64,000 nt of DNA from Marasmius tenuissimus (GCA_029532415.1 JAQOTA010000015.1:992001-1056000), one strand, 5' to 3'. Shown: positions 38,333 to 50,917, numbered from the stretch's first letter. The notes: a model not told the origin generated them from the letters alone. Translations and numbers: made by a program.

Positions 38333-41300
38333 ATGCCAACTTCAAGAACCCGTATCGCTACGGAGGATATCATAGAAATATCTGACTCTGACTCTGAGCC
38401 CACTGCGGACAGTCACCAATCCAAGCGTCGAAAGGTATCTCAAGGTGAGTTTTGTTGGTGTGTATTCGTTCAAAAATAGCTTAAACTCGTCCGTTTCTGT
38501 CAGAAGCACAATCAAAATCTATGGCTAGCGCGCTTTCCGCGAAGAACGGTCACCTCAAAGGAAGGAGAAGATTCAAAGCTGATTTGGAGGATTTGAAGGA
38601 GGCATGCAAGGAAGGTTTTATCGTCAGTGATCTCAAAGCGACAAGTACGTTTTTTTACTATACCGTTCTTTGTTCCACTCAAAATGGCCCTGAAGAGGTG
38701 CGCTCCGGCGAAGAAGAAGGCTCATTCGAAGTTTTCGTGGCGACCGTGAACGGCCAAAATATCGTGTCTTTCAACGTCCTGCTCTCAGGTACGGGCATCT
38801 ATTTGTCACCCGTTGTGATTCTAATCATTCACAACCCCGAAGACACTGCCGATTACCCAAAGGATCATAGCTGCTTTGCTCATACCATTGAGAACGACTG
38901 CGCAGCCAACATTCAGGACGTTATCAACAATATCTCCGACCTGTCATCCCGTTCGATGGCCGAGACGGTGGAAAACACGCTTTCCAATCTATCCAAGGCG
39001 ATAACCACAGGCGATGCCACATTGGACTCGGGCAACGAAGACGAGGAAGACGAAGATGATTACGAAGCGTTTTTGGACGACGACTTCGAAACATCGTATG
39101 CCTCGTCAGGCACAAAGTCCAAAATACAGCTTTCCCGCATGCAGCAGTGAGTGATCTGGTTTCCGTGCTTCCTTCTCACGTCCGTTGACACGCCGTTACA
39201 GCGACTTCATCGACACTGTTGCCAGCCTGTACCGCCCTGGTCTCATTCGTTTTAGTCATGATGACTTCTGCATCAGCGTGTCGCTCCCTGTCGTGAAGCT
39301 TGCGGAATCGATCCCGGCTCGCGCGCTGATGGCCTGGGACAAGCGCCTGTTGTCCCGTTCGCAACACCTCGTGCTGTTGATATCAGGATTTCGTGGCGTC
39401 TATCCATCCCCTGACTATGCAGCAACGGCCATCCAAAAAGCGCAGGTCGTAGCTGGTCACACGCCCCTCACCTTCAAGGTTGGCTTAAGCGGCAAGTATA
39501 AGCCTGGGATTGACCATGCGCGGGAGGTTCATCGAAACTTCGGGTTGATCACGAAGGATGCCGAAGACGAGCTCAGGGATCAGAAACAGAGAGAGAAGGA
39601 GGAGGCGTTGGCCACTCTGTATGAATGGGATGGGGAGGGGGAGGACCCCGCGTTGTCCGCAGAAGCGTTGATGGCAGAGGAGGAGGAACCGGAGGATGAG
39701 GATGAGGAGAGGTTCGATCGCTTCAGTATGAGCTCGTCTTTGGAATCGCTAATGGATCAATACTTCCTCAAGTTGGTTAAGATCCGTCGGAGGCGCGGTG
39801 TAGGATGGGCGGGAGCTGAATTGATCTTATGGGACGTCGAGAAAAACCAAGTCCCGGAAGAGATCGTTGTGAATGAGAGATATATGGTAAATCTTTTCGC
39901 TCTGGAATGACCCCGATCTCAACCATTGGTTGCCTTAGGAAATCAAAGCGGTCGATAAGGAGGAGCGTAGTTTTGCAGGCATCAAAAACCTTCCACATGA
40001 TCCTTTGGCTGGTTTGGATCCTCAAGACGATGTCAATGTGCCATTGACGGCATTTTCTTATTTGATCAGGAGGTTGACCGTAAGTTTCCAGTCAGACACC
40101 GGAGAATCACTGAAAACCCGGCCATCTCACCACAGCTCTGTACACGTTATTGTATCGTTTGTCACAGCAGGCTTCAGACGAATTACGAAGCGCTCAAACC
40201 ATATGTCTGCGACTCGAAACTGTGCGCCTACCAGTACTACTCCTTGAACAAAGGCCCTTCTCTCGAGGTATGTGTTTCGCTCACATTCCATCGAGATGAT
40301 CGGAGTTCATTCTTTCACTAGTATGAGATTATGCATAACCCTAGAAGCGTAGACCTTCTTGTGTCTTTGACATATGCCTCAGCTGCGGAGAGCGCCCTTG
40401 ATGAACCTTTCCCAGTTGGCATTGGTCTCCAAGTCCCTGACCCCGATGTCACCAGGGTCCAAGATGCCCCTCCATCAATGCATGGTTTCGTCAATGGTCC
40501 TGGGATGTTCCAAGCTCACACACAAGCCTCAAATCAACCACAGGTTCCTGTTCCTACCCAGGTACCCGCTTCATTCTCGGGGCTCCGAGACTTCGATCAG
40601 CTCAGTCCTAAGCAGGTAACTTTCTCTGTTGCCATTAAGATTGGCTGTCCTCAATTGTTTCTCAGATGAGAGCTTCCATCATGGAGCTTCTGGACTCGCT
40701 TCCCAGCATTGACGATATGAGGTGGGCCGTTCTACAGCATCAGTCGCAGCTACAATACTCATCCCGAGCAGGAAACATCTACGAAAAACCGGCTCCAGAA
40801 AGAGCAAACCGAAACTAGTAGAGTGCGATCCCAACGTTCTGCCCGCAGCGTGGGGACTTTTACGATGGTAAAGCTCTCAGTATCCGCGCGCTGCTTTCAA
40901 CCAGCTAACGGGATGGATAGGGTTGTCGGCTCTTGTACCGCCTATCTCGAAGAGATTACAGATTCAAGCGAATGTGTCCAGAACATAGACCCCATATGGC
41001 GCCAATATAGATTCAGCGTAGGCGCTCCGGACGCCGAAGCCCGATTCAAGAATGAAGTTGAAAAGGCTCAAGCTGTAGACCCAAATTGTATCAGATACCC
41101 CTCGTTATTCGTGAGATCCTTTCACGCTACTTTTAGGTGCTTGATGCGATGCATGGTGTTTTTTCTAGGCATTCCACGGCTCGCCTCTGAAGAACTGGCA
41201 CTCGGTGAGCTATGATGACTTTCCGATTCTCTCAGTTACATTGGTCGCTCACGGAAACTTAGATCATTCGTCATGGGTTATGGTATAAGACTATCGCGCA

Positions 41301-42971
41301 CGGAAGGGCTTATGGGAATGGTAAGCTGTCAATGTCCGAAACGTCATTGTCTTCTATTTGCCCACATCCCTCACACAGGAGTGTACATGGCCAAGGACGC
41401 AAGTTTATCCATGTCAAGTTACGCGCATGGTAGCCGCAGTGGTGGCTGGCGCAAGAGTAAACTTGGTCCTTCCAATTGTGTGGCTCTTGTAGAGGCTGTG
41501 AACCGACCGGACGAGTTCGTCAGTCAACAACCGTACTTTGTGGTCCAACACACTCACTGGCTCATGTGGTACGTTTGCATCCATGCCCGATTATACGTAC
41601 CTCTCATATGTCGCGGCGTAGCCGATACCTCCTCGTCAAAACCAGTTTGGGCGATGCCCTGCCCTCAGCCACGAGTAGCTCTACTCAGAACGGGTCAGAA
41701 TCGTCCACAAATGGGCCACAGCAAATCCCCTACGTGTCAATGGATCCAAAACACAAAATTGTTTTGGCGAACAAACCCGTTCAGGTACCCGATCCAAGCC
41801 ACAAACTTCAAGTTATCTTGCAAGCTAGACGTGAGGAGATTGATCAGCATGAGGATCAGCCAGACGAGCATGACCAAGAGGTGTTTGGGTATGTCGACGG
41901 CGGATCAGAGGACAAGGACAAGGGGAAGGGAAAGGCTCGGGCCGAAGAGGTCGACACGGACATTGAGATGGTTGATGACTTCATATCCGATCCTTCCGCT
42001 GGTGCTGCAGCCTCAGCTCACCGGGGCTCCAAGGCACAGACACGTCCGGCGGACGATTGGATACATGACGCCGAGTACGTTCAAGACGCCGTTTCGCATC
42101 TCATGCCACCTCCTACCACTGCCAGTCCTGCGGCTACAATGGCCGTTCAGCGAGAGCTCAAGCATATGTTGAAAGAGCAGGATAATTGTAGCAGCTTCAA
42201 AGAACTTGGGTGGTATATGCCTCCGGACCTCATCGGGGATAACCTGTTCCAGTGGATTGTTGAGATGCACTCGTTTGACGAGAGCTTGCCCATCGCCAAA
42301 GATTTGATGAAAGAGTAAGGGGACTTCCATTAGATTTCGAGTTCAGGATCGCTTACCATCACTGTATGCGTATAGGAAAGTCAACTCCGTGATATTCGAG
42401 ATCAGGTTTCCCCCGGATTTCCCTCTTTCTCCGCCCTTCTTCAGGATTATCACTCCTCGCTTTTTACCTTTTATACAAGGCGGTGGAGGTCACGTCACTG
42501 GAGGTCCGTCCGTGTCCCATCTATGTTTTTCGGTTTCTGATGTTCGGCGTCTGCAGGCGGCTCCATCTGCATGGACTTGTTAACTTCGTCAGGTAGGACA
42601 ATTCTGTTTCTCCTTGCGTCCGCACAAAATATCATTTGTTTCGCTCCCAGGATGGCTTCCAAGTTACAGGTAAAGTTGGATTGAAGCTTCCGGCCCGTCC
42701 CAAACCTCAGCCTAACACTATCGACAGCATCGCTGCGATCCTCATCCAAATCAAGTTAGCTATTTCAAACCCAGATCCACGCCCTGCGCGACTTTTGAGT
42801 GGAGGGGGATGGAAGCGTCCGTATCAGGTTATGGAAGCACTTGAAGGCTACAAGCGTGCCGCTTCAACGCACGGGTGGCAGGTCTGTTGTCTCGTTCCCA
42901 TTCGTCCATGCATCTCGATCTTACTCTTCGTTCTGAAGCTCCCTCCCGGTCTTGATCGACTCGTTCGATAA
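38333..42971 (+). CDS. PARP6/8-like ADP-ribosyltransferase fused to a UBE2Q-like E2 domain
   Basis: Probable nuclear enzyme joining ADP-ribosyl transfer and ubiquitin conjugation. The start at 38333 is followed by EDIIEISDSDSEPT, a textbook SUMO-interacting motif, and a basic SKRRKV. The N-terminal third has acidic linkers and two segments that could be RWD/UBC-like. A four-Cys cluster follows: CTRYCIVCH and KPYVCDSKLCAYQYYSL, as in PARP6/8. The catalytic part has AFHGSPLKNWHS, IIRHGLWYKTIAHGRAYGNG and VYMAKDASLSMSSYA, with the NAD-site His and Tyr; the classical Glu is not seen before YFVVQHTHWLM. The E2 part runs KELGWYMPPDL to GGHVTGG, then SICMDLLTSSGW with the active Cys, as in UBE2Q. 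The last exon is uncertain: HGWQ either reads on to 42971 or splices to a stop near 43003. Confidence 0.88.
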
Positions 42972-43003
42972 GGCCACTTACATGAATTGTTTCTTGCACT
43001 GAG

Positions 43004-44063
43004 TCGATGCCTGACACCTGTATCATCCAAATCACGAAATGTAATAAAGCACTGTACCTTGGGATGAGAATCAGATAGTATGCCTGAATTTAGGCGTCTT
43101 CTCGTTGTCGTTCTCCGAACCCCACAATCTCTGTCAAATGGTTTTCGAAGACTTGGAATCACGCCGCAGCTCGCCAGTTGATGTCGACGGATTGCGTGGT
43201 CAAAGCAAAGTCTCATTCTCGACGTTCACGAGGAAACTACTGCAAAAAATACATCATCCTGAACACTATGTATTAGACCGGAAAAGACTAACAACCACTG
43301 TCGACGTCGTCATTTTCTTTGGGGAGAGGGATCTTACAGCCGCCACACCGACTCGTGACGGTTGAAGAACTTGGTCGGAGCTGGCAGTGACTGTTGGGGG
43401 GTTTTGAGTAGAAACATCGTAGGTATTTATGGGATATGGTGGCGATAGCGCTTCGCTAACGGGCTTTTCGAGTCGGCGGACGATCCATACAACGTGAGTG
43501 TCAGGAACAAGTTAGCGGTCGAAGCTCGAGTGCTCACTGCTCAGAGTCAACTATCGATCGATCATTTATGTACCCCTGTGTACCTGCCGCTGTATATTCT
43601 ATGTTTACATGTTCATTGGTTCCAAATGAGGTTCAGACGGGCCTGGACCTGTCTGGACGCGTGCCGGAAAATTTGATGATAGACAGATTGAGGGGGCTCA
43701 TAAGGACTCATGGAAACTCATAAATGCCTTAGTAGAGCATCAGACCTTCATAAAGCCTCCCCTACGGCCGCGGTCGTCGAGTATCGTTCCTGTCAACCGT
43801 GTATTGAGCCTGATGATAGAGCGAGAAGCACGGCAATCCCCCAAACCTTCACTGGCAACTTACCCCACCCTACAGCAGCATTCACGTCGATGATCGAAAA
43901 TAGAGTCAATTCGAGAAATGGGCGGGGGTACTACAAATCATCATCGATGTCGTTGGTAAAGCTTGAGAAATAATACGCCTAATAACATACTGACAAATTA
44001 CCATATAGTTGATGCTTCAAAGCCACAGGTATCGCGTCGTCGCCGCAACCTCTACATCGATGA
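43004..44063. other. Intergenic, about 1 kb, nothing recognised
   Basis: Lies between the 3' ends of the PARP/E2 gene and the lipase. Short open frames on both strands lack family features. A loose repeat of CTCATAA-like words near 43695-43760 has no assigned role. Confidence 0.35.
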
Positions 44064-45230
44064 TCAAAATCCATACCCGGTCTCAACCTCGGTGGCGAGC
44101 TTGCTGGCATGTTGGACCATAAGTTGCTTAGGGTTGAAGGGCGCTTTTCTTCCCAAGACGTCAAGAACATCTGTCAAGCGAGTGTGGGTGAACTTGTGGC
44201 CAATAATCTCTGTATGATTGACACCTCGGATCGTTCCGAGGTATTCTCCCCCTGATAATACATAGAATGAGAATTCAAAAGTGCATCGAACTTGGGCACA
44301 GAAAGTTTACTCACATTGCGCGGATTTGAGTGACACCAACCCATCGTTTTCTCCATCCACAAGAGATATGTGTGCGTGGGTTGGACTAGCCGTAAGCGCC
44401 GTCAGTCCCAACCTCATATGTAAATGTGGAAAGTCCCGACTCACCCCCAAGCCAGTGCATCGATAATCCCAGGGCTAAAGCAGCATCCGTAGCTGAAGTA
44501 GCGTACGCCGGGACGGTCAACAGTTTTCATGTTGAACTCGCGCGCCTTATTGGTGGATAACGACACGAATGCCTGACCGTCCCCATCACCGGCAGGAGCC
44601 AAGTTTATTAACGAGCGAACGATGGGGTTCTCTGCCACTGCAACGGGGGATTGATATGTCAGTACTTATGGATGATCTGGCAAGACGGAGAGAGGTAATC
44701 GAGAAGTGATTGATGCGCCGACGCGGGAAGCAGACACTCACGATGGGTTGCGGCCAGAAAATCTGCTGCAGGGGAGCCCCAGTGGGGAGTTGCGAGGGTA
44801 GTTACGCTCAACACCTTGAAACCTGCTCCATCGAGCAGATGGGTGGTCAAATAACGGCAGTCCAGCCCGCCCATACTGTGCCCAACGAGATGTACACCGC
44901 GATTTGGGTATCGACTTGCGATTTGTTGAACGAGGATACCGGCACGGGTCTCGACGGACGAAGTGGCGGGGACTCGTGCCACAAACACTTCGGCGCCTGC
45001 CCCGGTGAGAGCGCTTGGGATGTCGCTCCAGTAATCGACGATGTTACTGATGGTGTCGAACCCAAAAAGCCCGTGGCATAGAATGATGGGATGCTTAGGA
45101 GGATTCTCTAAGCGAGGAGTGCTTGCGAGGGCTGTGAAACAGTGAGTACCATGCCGAGGGCAAGACAAGAGTCCACTTTACCGGCGGCCTTCTTGTGGGC
45201 ATTGATCGCAGCGATGGTGGACAGAATCAT
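44064..45230 (-). CDS. Alpha/beta-hydrolase lipase resembling bacterial family I lipases
   Basis: Triacylglycerol-type lipase. The start at 45230 gives MILSTIAAINAHKKAAALAS after removing a 50-base intron with donor GTAAAG. The body begins HPIILCHGLFGFDTISNIVD, whose HG is the oxyanion-hole element. The nucleophile elbow is VHLVGHSMGGLDCRYL. The acid is in LVDGENDGLVS and the catalytic His in RGVNHTEIIGHKFTH, each after an intron (about 44385-44443 and 44250-44310). The stop is at 44064 after EVETGYGF. No strong signal peptide is seen, so it may act inside the cell. The HGLFGFD and YWSDIPSAL blocks are close to Pseudomonas/Burkholderia lipases. Confidence 0.85.
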
Positions 45231-47281
45231 GTTCGTGAAGATTTCAGCAACTGAAAGCTCCGAGTCGAATGAGGAGGCTCAAGACACCGCACAAAAAAAA
45301 AACATGCTTTATACTACCAGCCTGAGTAGAAGCAGCTCAATGCATGATGGACTTTGGATAAATCCCCGGAGCTTAGCTCGTACCGGGCAACCACTGTCAT
45401 GTTCATGCCCGCCTTCATACCCGCCTTCAACTCTAGGTTATTAGTATCATTAGTAGCAATTACACCCTGAGTCTTTCCCCAGGATCATGGGGACACTTCA
45501 CCCACCGATCAAAGTATGTATATACTTGGCTTTGATCTCACACATGAATGTAAACATTAACGTTGAGCGCTGAACGTCCAAGGGCTCCAAATGTCGGGGA
45601 ACATTTAAGACTGGGTATTGATCAATGGCTGCAAGCACTGGAGGCATGAAAAAATTGCTTTGACTCGCCTTTGTCAAGTAGTCCGGGCGCTCAGAAGATC
45701 GAGCGACGAGGAAGACCAACGGCGAGTGAAACATGGCTGTTCTGTACAAAATTGTACAGAGAGGACAAGAGGTCGTGATGGGAGACTTGCGTCCGAGGGT
45801 TTTCGCCGAGGCAGATTCCCCGTTCCCAACGCCACGAATGAGTGGTCTGGAGAAATTAGAATGTCTATAGTCTGAAGTACAAATACAGAAGTCTTAGAGC
45901 TTGACATACCCCGCCTCATCGTTGATTTCACAGCTTTCATGACCGTATATGTCGGGTGGGCGCCGAGGTATCTGCTTCAGCGGAACAAGGATCATACAAG
46001 TGGTCGTATTTGAAGGTCAGGTGTCCGAAAATATGACCATAAGTAGGACCAATCCATTCTGGCCTTCACGATTTCACCGTGTCTTCAGTAAAGGATAAGT
46101 GCATTTCTTCATCCTGGGTGTCTCCTGGAAAGCCGAGTGGAACTCCGTTGCAACGAGAACGCAGAAAACGCCACAACGGGTGAATAATAATTGACCGATT
46201 CAACCTGCCTTCCACATCAGTGACTCACTGCCTCGTTGGAAAAGGATAGGTGACCAGTGTCGGTGAATTCATCCGTTCGAGGTGTCTCCCGGTGTATTGG
46301 ATTCGATGCTTTCCGTCAAGTGACAACGGAACTCCGTTGAGGCAAGGACATTCGCATCCATTAAAACGAATCAACCGGCCCAGTGATAGATGGAATGGTC
46401 ATTCGAATTGTCTCCCGTTGTGTTCGCCCAGCGCTGCCAAGTGGAACCCCGTTGGTACGAGGATAGTCACACTTACGAACGCCCGGCGTCTGTGTTTTGA
46501 GTGTAGCTTGACGACCGCTAACTGCGAGTTGAGGCTTGGGTAGATCTGGGGTGGCGGCGGGTATTGCAAGGTGGGACGAGGAGAGCGAGGAGGAAAAATG
46601 ATTTGAAACGTTTTAGCAAAGGCAGGCTATGCATCGATAGCGAAACCGGTCATTTGAAGGGGAAGAGGGAGAAAATCAAAAGGAATTGGATGTGCAGGCA
46701 AAATGTTTACACGCTGGAAGCTCTTGATCTCGTTACTCTTGGGTGTCCTCGCAGATGGCAGGACCCGAGCTAAGAGTCCTAAGACGAAGAAACGGGCCTC
46801 TAGCAAAGCTGTTCATTGGTTTCTTGTCGTTGTCGGGGGTCCAGAGGAGTCTAAGGGGACGGGCATCTTGTCAACCGTGTCATAGGAGAACTGAGTGCGA
46901 TTTTAGACTAACACAACGCGAACACAAAGGCTAGTTTCACAGGGCCGACGAAGCATGGGGAGATAAAATCCGAGGGAGGACTGGGCGTAGCAGGCAACAG
47001 CTACAAACCGCCGGGACTTTGTGTGAGTGACAGACATGAATCTGCTATAGGTCGAATATTTCTCTATATCTCTTCTCCTGATGATAGTCTGTATATCATC
47101 GCATCGGTGTCGATATGCGGGTTGAGAGAGGAATCGTGCTGGTGCTTGAGGTAGTCATGGCAGTTGAAACAGAAAGGACAAACAATCACGATATGTTTGT
47201 ACAGACCTCCGAGATGACCGACGCGTATTTTCTCAGTAAGCTTGCACTAGCGCTCAGTCGCTGCTTTTCCATCCTACCACG
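45231..47281. other. Gene-poor 2 kb region with diverged repeats
   Basis: No gene is supported on either strand. It contains a run of 9-10 A at about 45292-45301 and three imperfect copies of a 120-160-base element (separate entry). Confidence 0.4.
46090..46480. repeat. Three diverged tandem copies of a 120-160-base element
   Basis: Shared words recur in the same order: GGATAAGTG/GGATAGGTG/GATAGATGG, then GTCTCC at 46120, 46284 and 46410, then GTGGAACTCCGTTG, CGGAACTCCGTTG and GTGGAACCCCGTTG, followed by A/G-rich flanks. ATTCAACCTGCC and AATCAACCGGCC precede the second and third units. Found by eye; identity was not computed. Confidence 0.6.
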
Positions 47282-47967
47282 ATGCTACCCTCCAGACTCT
47301 ACCGAAATTTGGGGATTCCGCCACCTCTTCGATCTTTAATAACGCCCCATGCTTCGCTTCCTGCCTCAGTCAAGGTGCAGCTGCGTCTACGACTCGGGAT
47401 ATTGAACCCCGCGACGGTGTCAACATCTTCCTCCAATCTTGCAGCAAGGAGAGATTATAGCGATTCTACGCGTTCTCCTTCTTCAAATTCGGCTTCAAAA
47501 CCGAACTCAACTCCTGATTCTTCATCCAGTATAGAACTCGGTGCTGGCTCAGGCTCCGAATCAACGTCGGAGGGTGCAGGTTTGACGAGTTCTCAAGCAC
47601 TTCCTACCAGCATTGAGCCGAAGCTTTCTATGACTTTTACGTGCACGGTAGAGGGTTGTGGGACTCGTTCGACCCATGAATTCACGAAACGGTCGTATGA
47701 GAGGGGAATTGTGCTTGTTCAGTGTCCGGGATGTGAGAATCGGTGCGTGGTCCATACTCCGTTTTTTCTTGTTTTCAGATTCGCTGACTCATGCTTTGTT
47801 CTTCCCGAAAATTTTACAGTCATCTCATAGCTGACCATTTGGGTTGGTTCAAAGAAAGCACAGAAGAAGGCAAACTACGGACGGTTGAAGACCTCTTACG
47901 AGCGAAGGGAGAGAAAATCAGGCGAGGGAGGATGGGTGTCAATGGCGACATTGAATATTCCGAGTAG
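47282..47967 (+). CDS. ZIM17: Zim17/Hep1 DNL-type zinc finger protein, mitochondrial
   Basis: Chaperone that keeps mitochondrial Hsp70 soluble, supporting protein import and Fe-S assembly. Two exons, 47282-47742 and 47820-47967, give 202 residues. The N-terminus (MLPSRLYRNLGIPPPLRSL) is an Arg-rich, acid-free presequence, followed by a Ser-rich linker. The DNL domain is intact: MTFTCTVEGCGTRSTHEFTK, YERGIVLVQCPGCENR and, across the intron, HLIADHLGWF. Two Cys pairs bind zinc. The GTGCGT donor and the TTTTACAG acceptor fit. Convergent with GRX5, another mitochondrial Fe-S factor; the closeness may be chance. Confidence 0.93.
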
Positions 47968-48087
47968 AAGAGCAGTAGAATTAGGGATTTAGTCAGTCTA
48001 CAGGTGAGTATAATACACTGAAAGGGTCTCCGTTGTACTCAACCAGAGTGAAGCATAGATTAAAAAAGTGTTGTTAATGGTCTACGT

Positions 48088-48756
48088 CTAGGCCGACGAA
48101 GGTTGTGCATCAGTCTCGGGAAGGACAACCTGGTTCTCGTGCAGGAACTTTTCGAGCTCTCCAGATTGGTGCACTGGATTCAAAAGTACGAAATAGAAGT
48201 TTTTAATAGAGCATAGATCAGCATACCATAGCATCCTGGAATAATAGCCGCTACTCACTTGATAGAAGAATATCACATCCACCGACAAACTCTCCATTGA
48301 CATATAGCTGAGGTATTGTGGGCCATTCACTACGTGACGACACAAAAGACGTCAGCAAGTTCAGCCCATAGCAGACGAAGAACCACGCACGAAAATTCCT
48401 TGATATCCTGCCTCAATTCCGAGTCTGCCAGCACGTTATAAGTCTGCATCTTGGCCGGGTCAACGCCTTGGAGGTCCAACACTTGAATGGCAGCTCTTGA
48501 AAAACCACATTCGGGGAAATCCGCGGTTCCTTTCATGAATAGCACGACGGGTTTGGCATCTATCGCCTCCTGGATCTTTGCTCGCGATTGTTGAGAGAGG
48601 AAACGTTTGTACGCGACAAGGCGACTGGAAGTTAATACTGCCGCAGCATTTGGTCGAAGGGTTCGTAGCTGGATAGCAATGAGTGATGTGTTCGTGCGTA
48701 GTAAGACTTGGGAGGAGAGGAAAACGTACTGATGAGTTGAGTGATGTTCTGAACAT
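48088..48756 (-). CDS. GRX5: Monothiol glutaredoxin, mitochondrial
   Basis: Carries Fe-S clusters from the ISCU scaffold to target proteins in mitochondria. The start at 48756 gives MFRTSLNSS; an intron opening GTACGT joins [20 protein letters not shown], a presequence without acids. An in-frame ATG at 48768 would add four residues. The domain reads [20 protein letters not shown] with the monothiol CGFS motif, then [20 protein letters not shown]. Introns at about 48330-48390 and 48175-48257 separate [19 protein letters not shown] and [11 protein letters not shown]. The end, [10 protein letters not shown], is at 48088. All glutathione-binding blocks (KG, TIPQ, GGCD) are present. Confidence 0.93.
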
Positions 48757-49087
48757 TTTGGGTAACAAGGAAACGGTAAGAGCCTAAGTGACAATTCGGA
48801 AGAATTCAATTCGGCGCTGAGTTCTTTGCTCACTCAGCGTTTATGGTCACGTGAGTCTACTGAGCCACGACGTCGGCGATTGCACGCACATCATACATGT
48901 ACAAAGGTCGACTGTGTCAACAAGCCTACAGAAGCTCCGACACCAGATCGTATTACAAGCCAAGCCAGGCCCTAGGCACCGATATCTAATACTAATACAT
49001 GTCCCGAACGATTGCCCAATAAGATGCAACCACCCACTTCCCCAAACACACAATGCATCAAATCCTCTACAAATAGATCAAAGGGAA
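48757..49087. other. Intergenic, GRX5 upstream region
   Basis: Promoter side of GRX5 and 3' side of the F-box/propeller gene. Nothing else seen. Confidence 0.4.
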
Positions 49088-50708
49088 TTAGAAAGATAAC
49101 GCCCAGTACTGGGAGAGCTGCTCACCGTTGAGATCATAGGACCGCAAGGTATGAACGATTTGACCGGCCAAGAGGATAGGGAGATCAGGATCTTCGGAGT
49201 CGGCGTTATCCCTCTGGAGGGTCTCTGGGGTGAAGCGGCAAGCAACGATATTTTTATCCATAACACCTCTCCGTCTCTCGATCCATACCCCCCTCTTGCC
49301 TTGCGGACCTAGAGCACATGCGCTGATAAAGAATGGAGACCGGACGTGGCCAGTATTGTGCACCAGGCGCTCCTGTGGCCCAGCATCTGCAACGAGGGCA
49401 GCTTTGTCGGGCGACGGTCCAGAACGACGGACTGGGATACCAGGAGCCATTGGATACACGTAGAGAGTCTCCACGGTGAGAGTCGGGTCGTTTTGATCAT
49501 CAGAGGGAATGGTAACGATAGCGCGAAAGAGAAATAGTCCTTGGATTACATCCGATGCGAGAAACTTGAGGACGTACGAATCCTCGCGCGTTTCAATGTC
49601 AGTGAGGTAGAAAGCTCGGAAGTTGTACGTTCGGAATTGATGCCTTAGTACGGGAAACGAGATGGTACGACAAGACTCCAGAAGTAGACCTTGTGGGAGC
49701 GGATGAAGCTCAACCGAGCGAGTCTTCAAAACGAACAAGTAGGGATCTATGACTTTCAATGCGTGTATTGTTGTGTACTGAATCAAGTTGGTCAGGGCAG
49801 TTGAAGTCGAGGCGGCAAATTGAGCTCACCATCTCTTCGAGTTCCTCCAGATGGGTTCGGATGCTGTTTGTATCTTGCTCTAGAACAACATCACAATCAT
49901 CATTCCACCGAAGGATGTTTACTGTGCATTGTCGTGACAGTATGACGAATCGGCGCGAAAGATCCAGTTGACGGATGATGCTCGAAGATGAGATCGGGAA
50001 CGTGCACAGGATATTGAAGACGGGAGGGCCCATATCTGATAACTGAATCTCATAGATCATGGCCGCTTGACGTATCGGTGCCCTTTGATGAACCGGTCAG
50101 TCGATTGCACCCTCACAACTGATGTCCAACTCACGTTGCGATTGTCATCATCCCCAAAGTGACTCGGAGAGTCTCTGAATCGAAATTCGCGACGTATGAA
50201 GAACACTTTTCGCGTTCCATCCTGGCATGGTTCCATATGCAACCTTGCTCTCCTGCTGCCAGATCCCATATATTGAGAAATCCGTCCGCGTAGACCCCAA
50301 GCACCCATCGATCAAGGAGGAACTCAATTCCTAACAGACACTCCCCGATCTTGGGCTCCAGTTTGCGTATTGCAGTCTCTCGAGGAAGCAACCACATCTC
50401 GTCTATGAGGCTGTTTACTACGACCATATCTTCAATCTCTTTCCCAGAGAGGCCTGTTTCGGAGGAGATATGACGCCTGAGAGGCAGCATTTCTCCTTGC
50501 TGGCCGAGAAATTTGAGCCATAGTCCTTTGTCTCTCGAGACTTGTGCCAGTCGAGTACAGGTCTTTGAAGCACATCTTTTGAGCGCTATTCGTCATGAAA
50601 GTTCGTTGAGAGACTTTCTCATACCTGACGAATTGATAAGACCTGATGAATATCAAAATACCCAAGGATTAGGAAGAGAACTTCACTAGGTAGATCTGAG
50701 AGGACCAT
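49088..50708 (-). CDS. F-box protein with propeller-like C-terminus
   Basis: Probable SCF adaptor. The start at 50708 reads MVLSDLPSEVLFLILGYFD, and an intron (GTATGA...CAAAG) joins VLSIRQ to TCTRLAQVSRDKGLWLKFL, completing the F-box. The rest contains repeating aromatic and hydrophobic strands like a beta-propeller: GIEFLLDRWVLGVYADGFLN, then IWDLAAGE, LSRQCTVNILRW and YTTIHALKVIDPYLFVL. At least three introns (near 50525-50620, 50085-50135 and 49780-49830). The stop is at 49088 after QYWALSF. WD-like single strands are seen, but no regular seven-blade repeat. The target is unknown. Divergent from HGH1. Confidence 0.8.
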
Positions 50709-50917
50709 TGCGGAGGGCGAATCGATGCTCGTTGACCCTCGTCGAATCCAAAATCTGAATAAACGATGTTGTAATTACTCGGAGTCAGCTAAGCATTACT
50801 CAGACAGATTAGATTATCTTATCTCAAAAAATGTTCTCCGAACTCCAAGCTCGAGTTCTTCTCCCATCGATCTTTTACAACCGACTCCCTTCTCGACCAG
50901 GACCAACCTTTGCTGTC

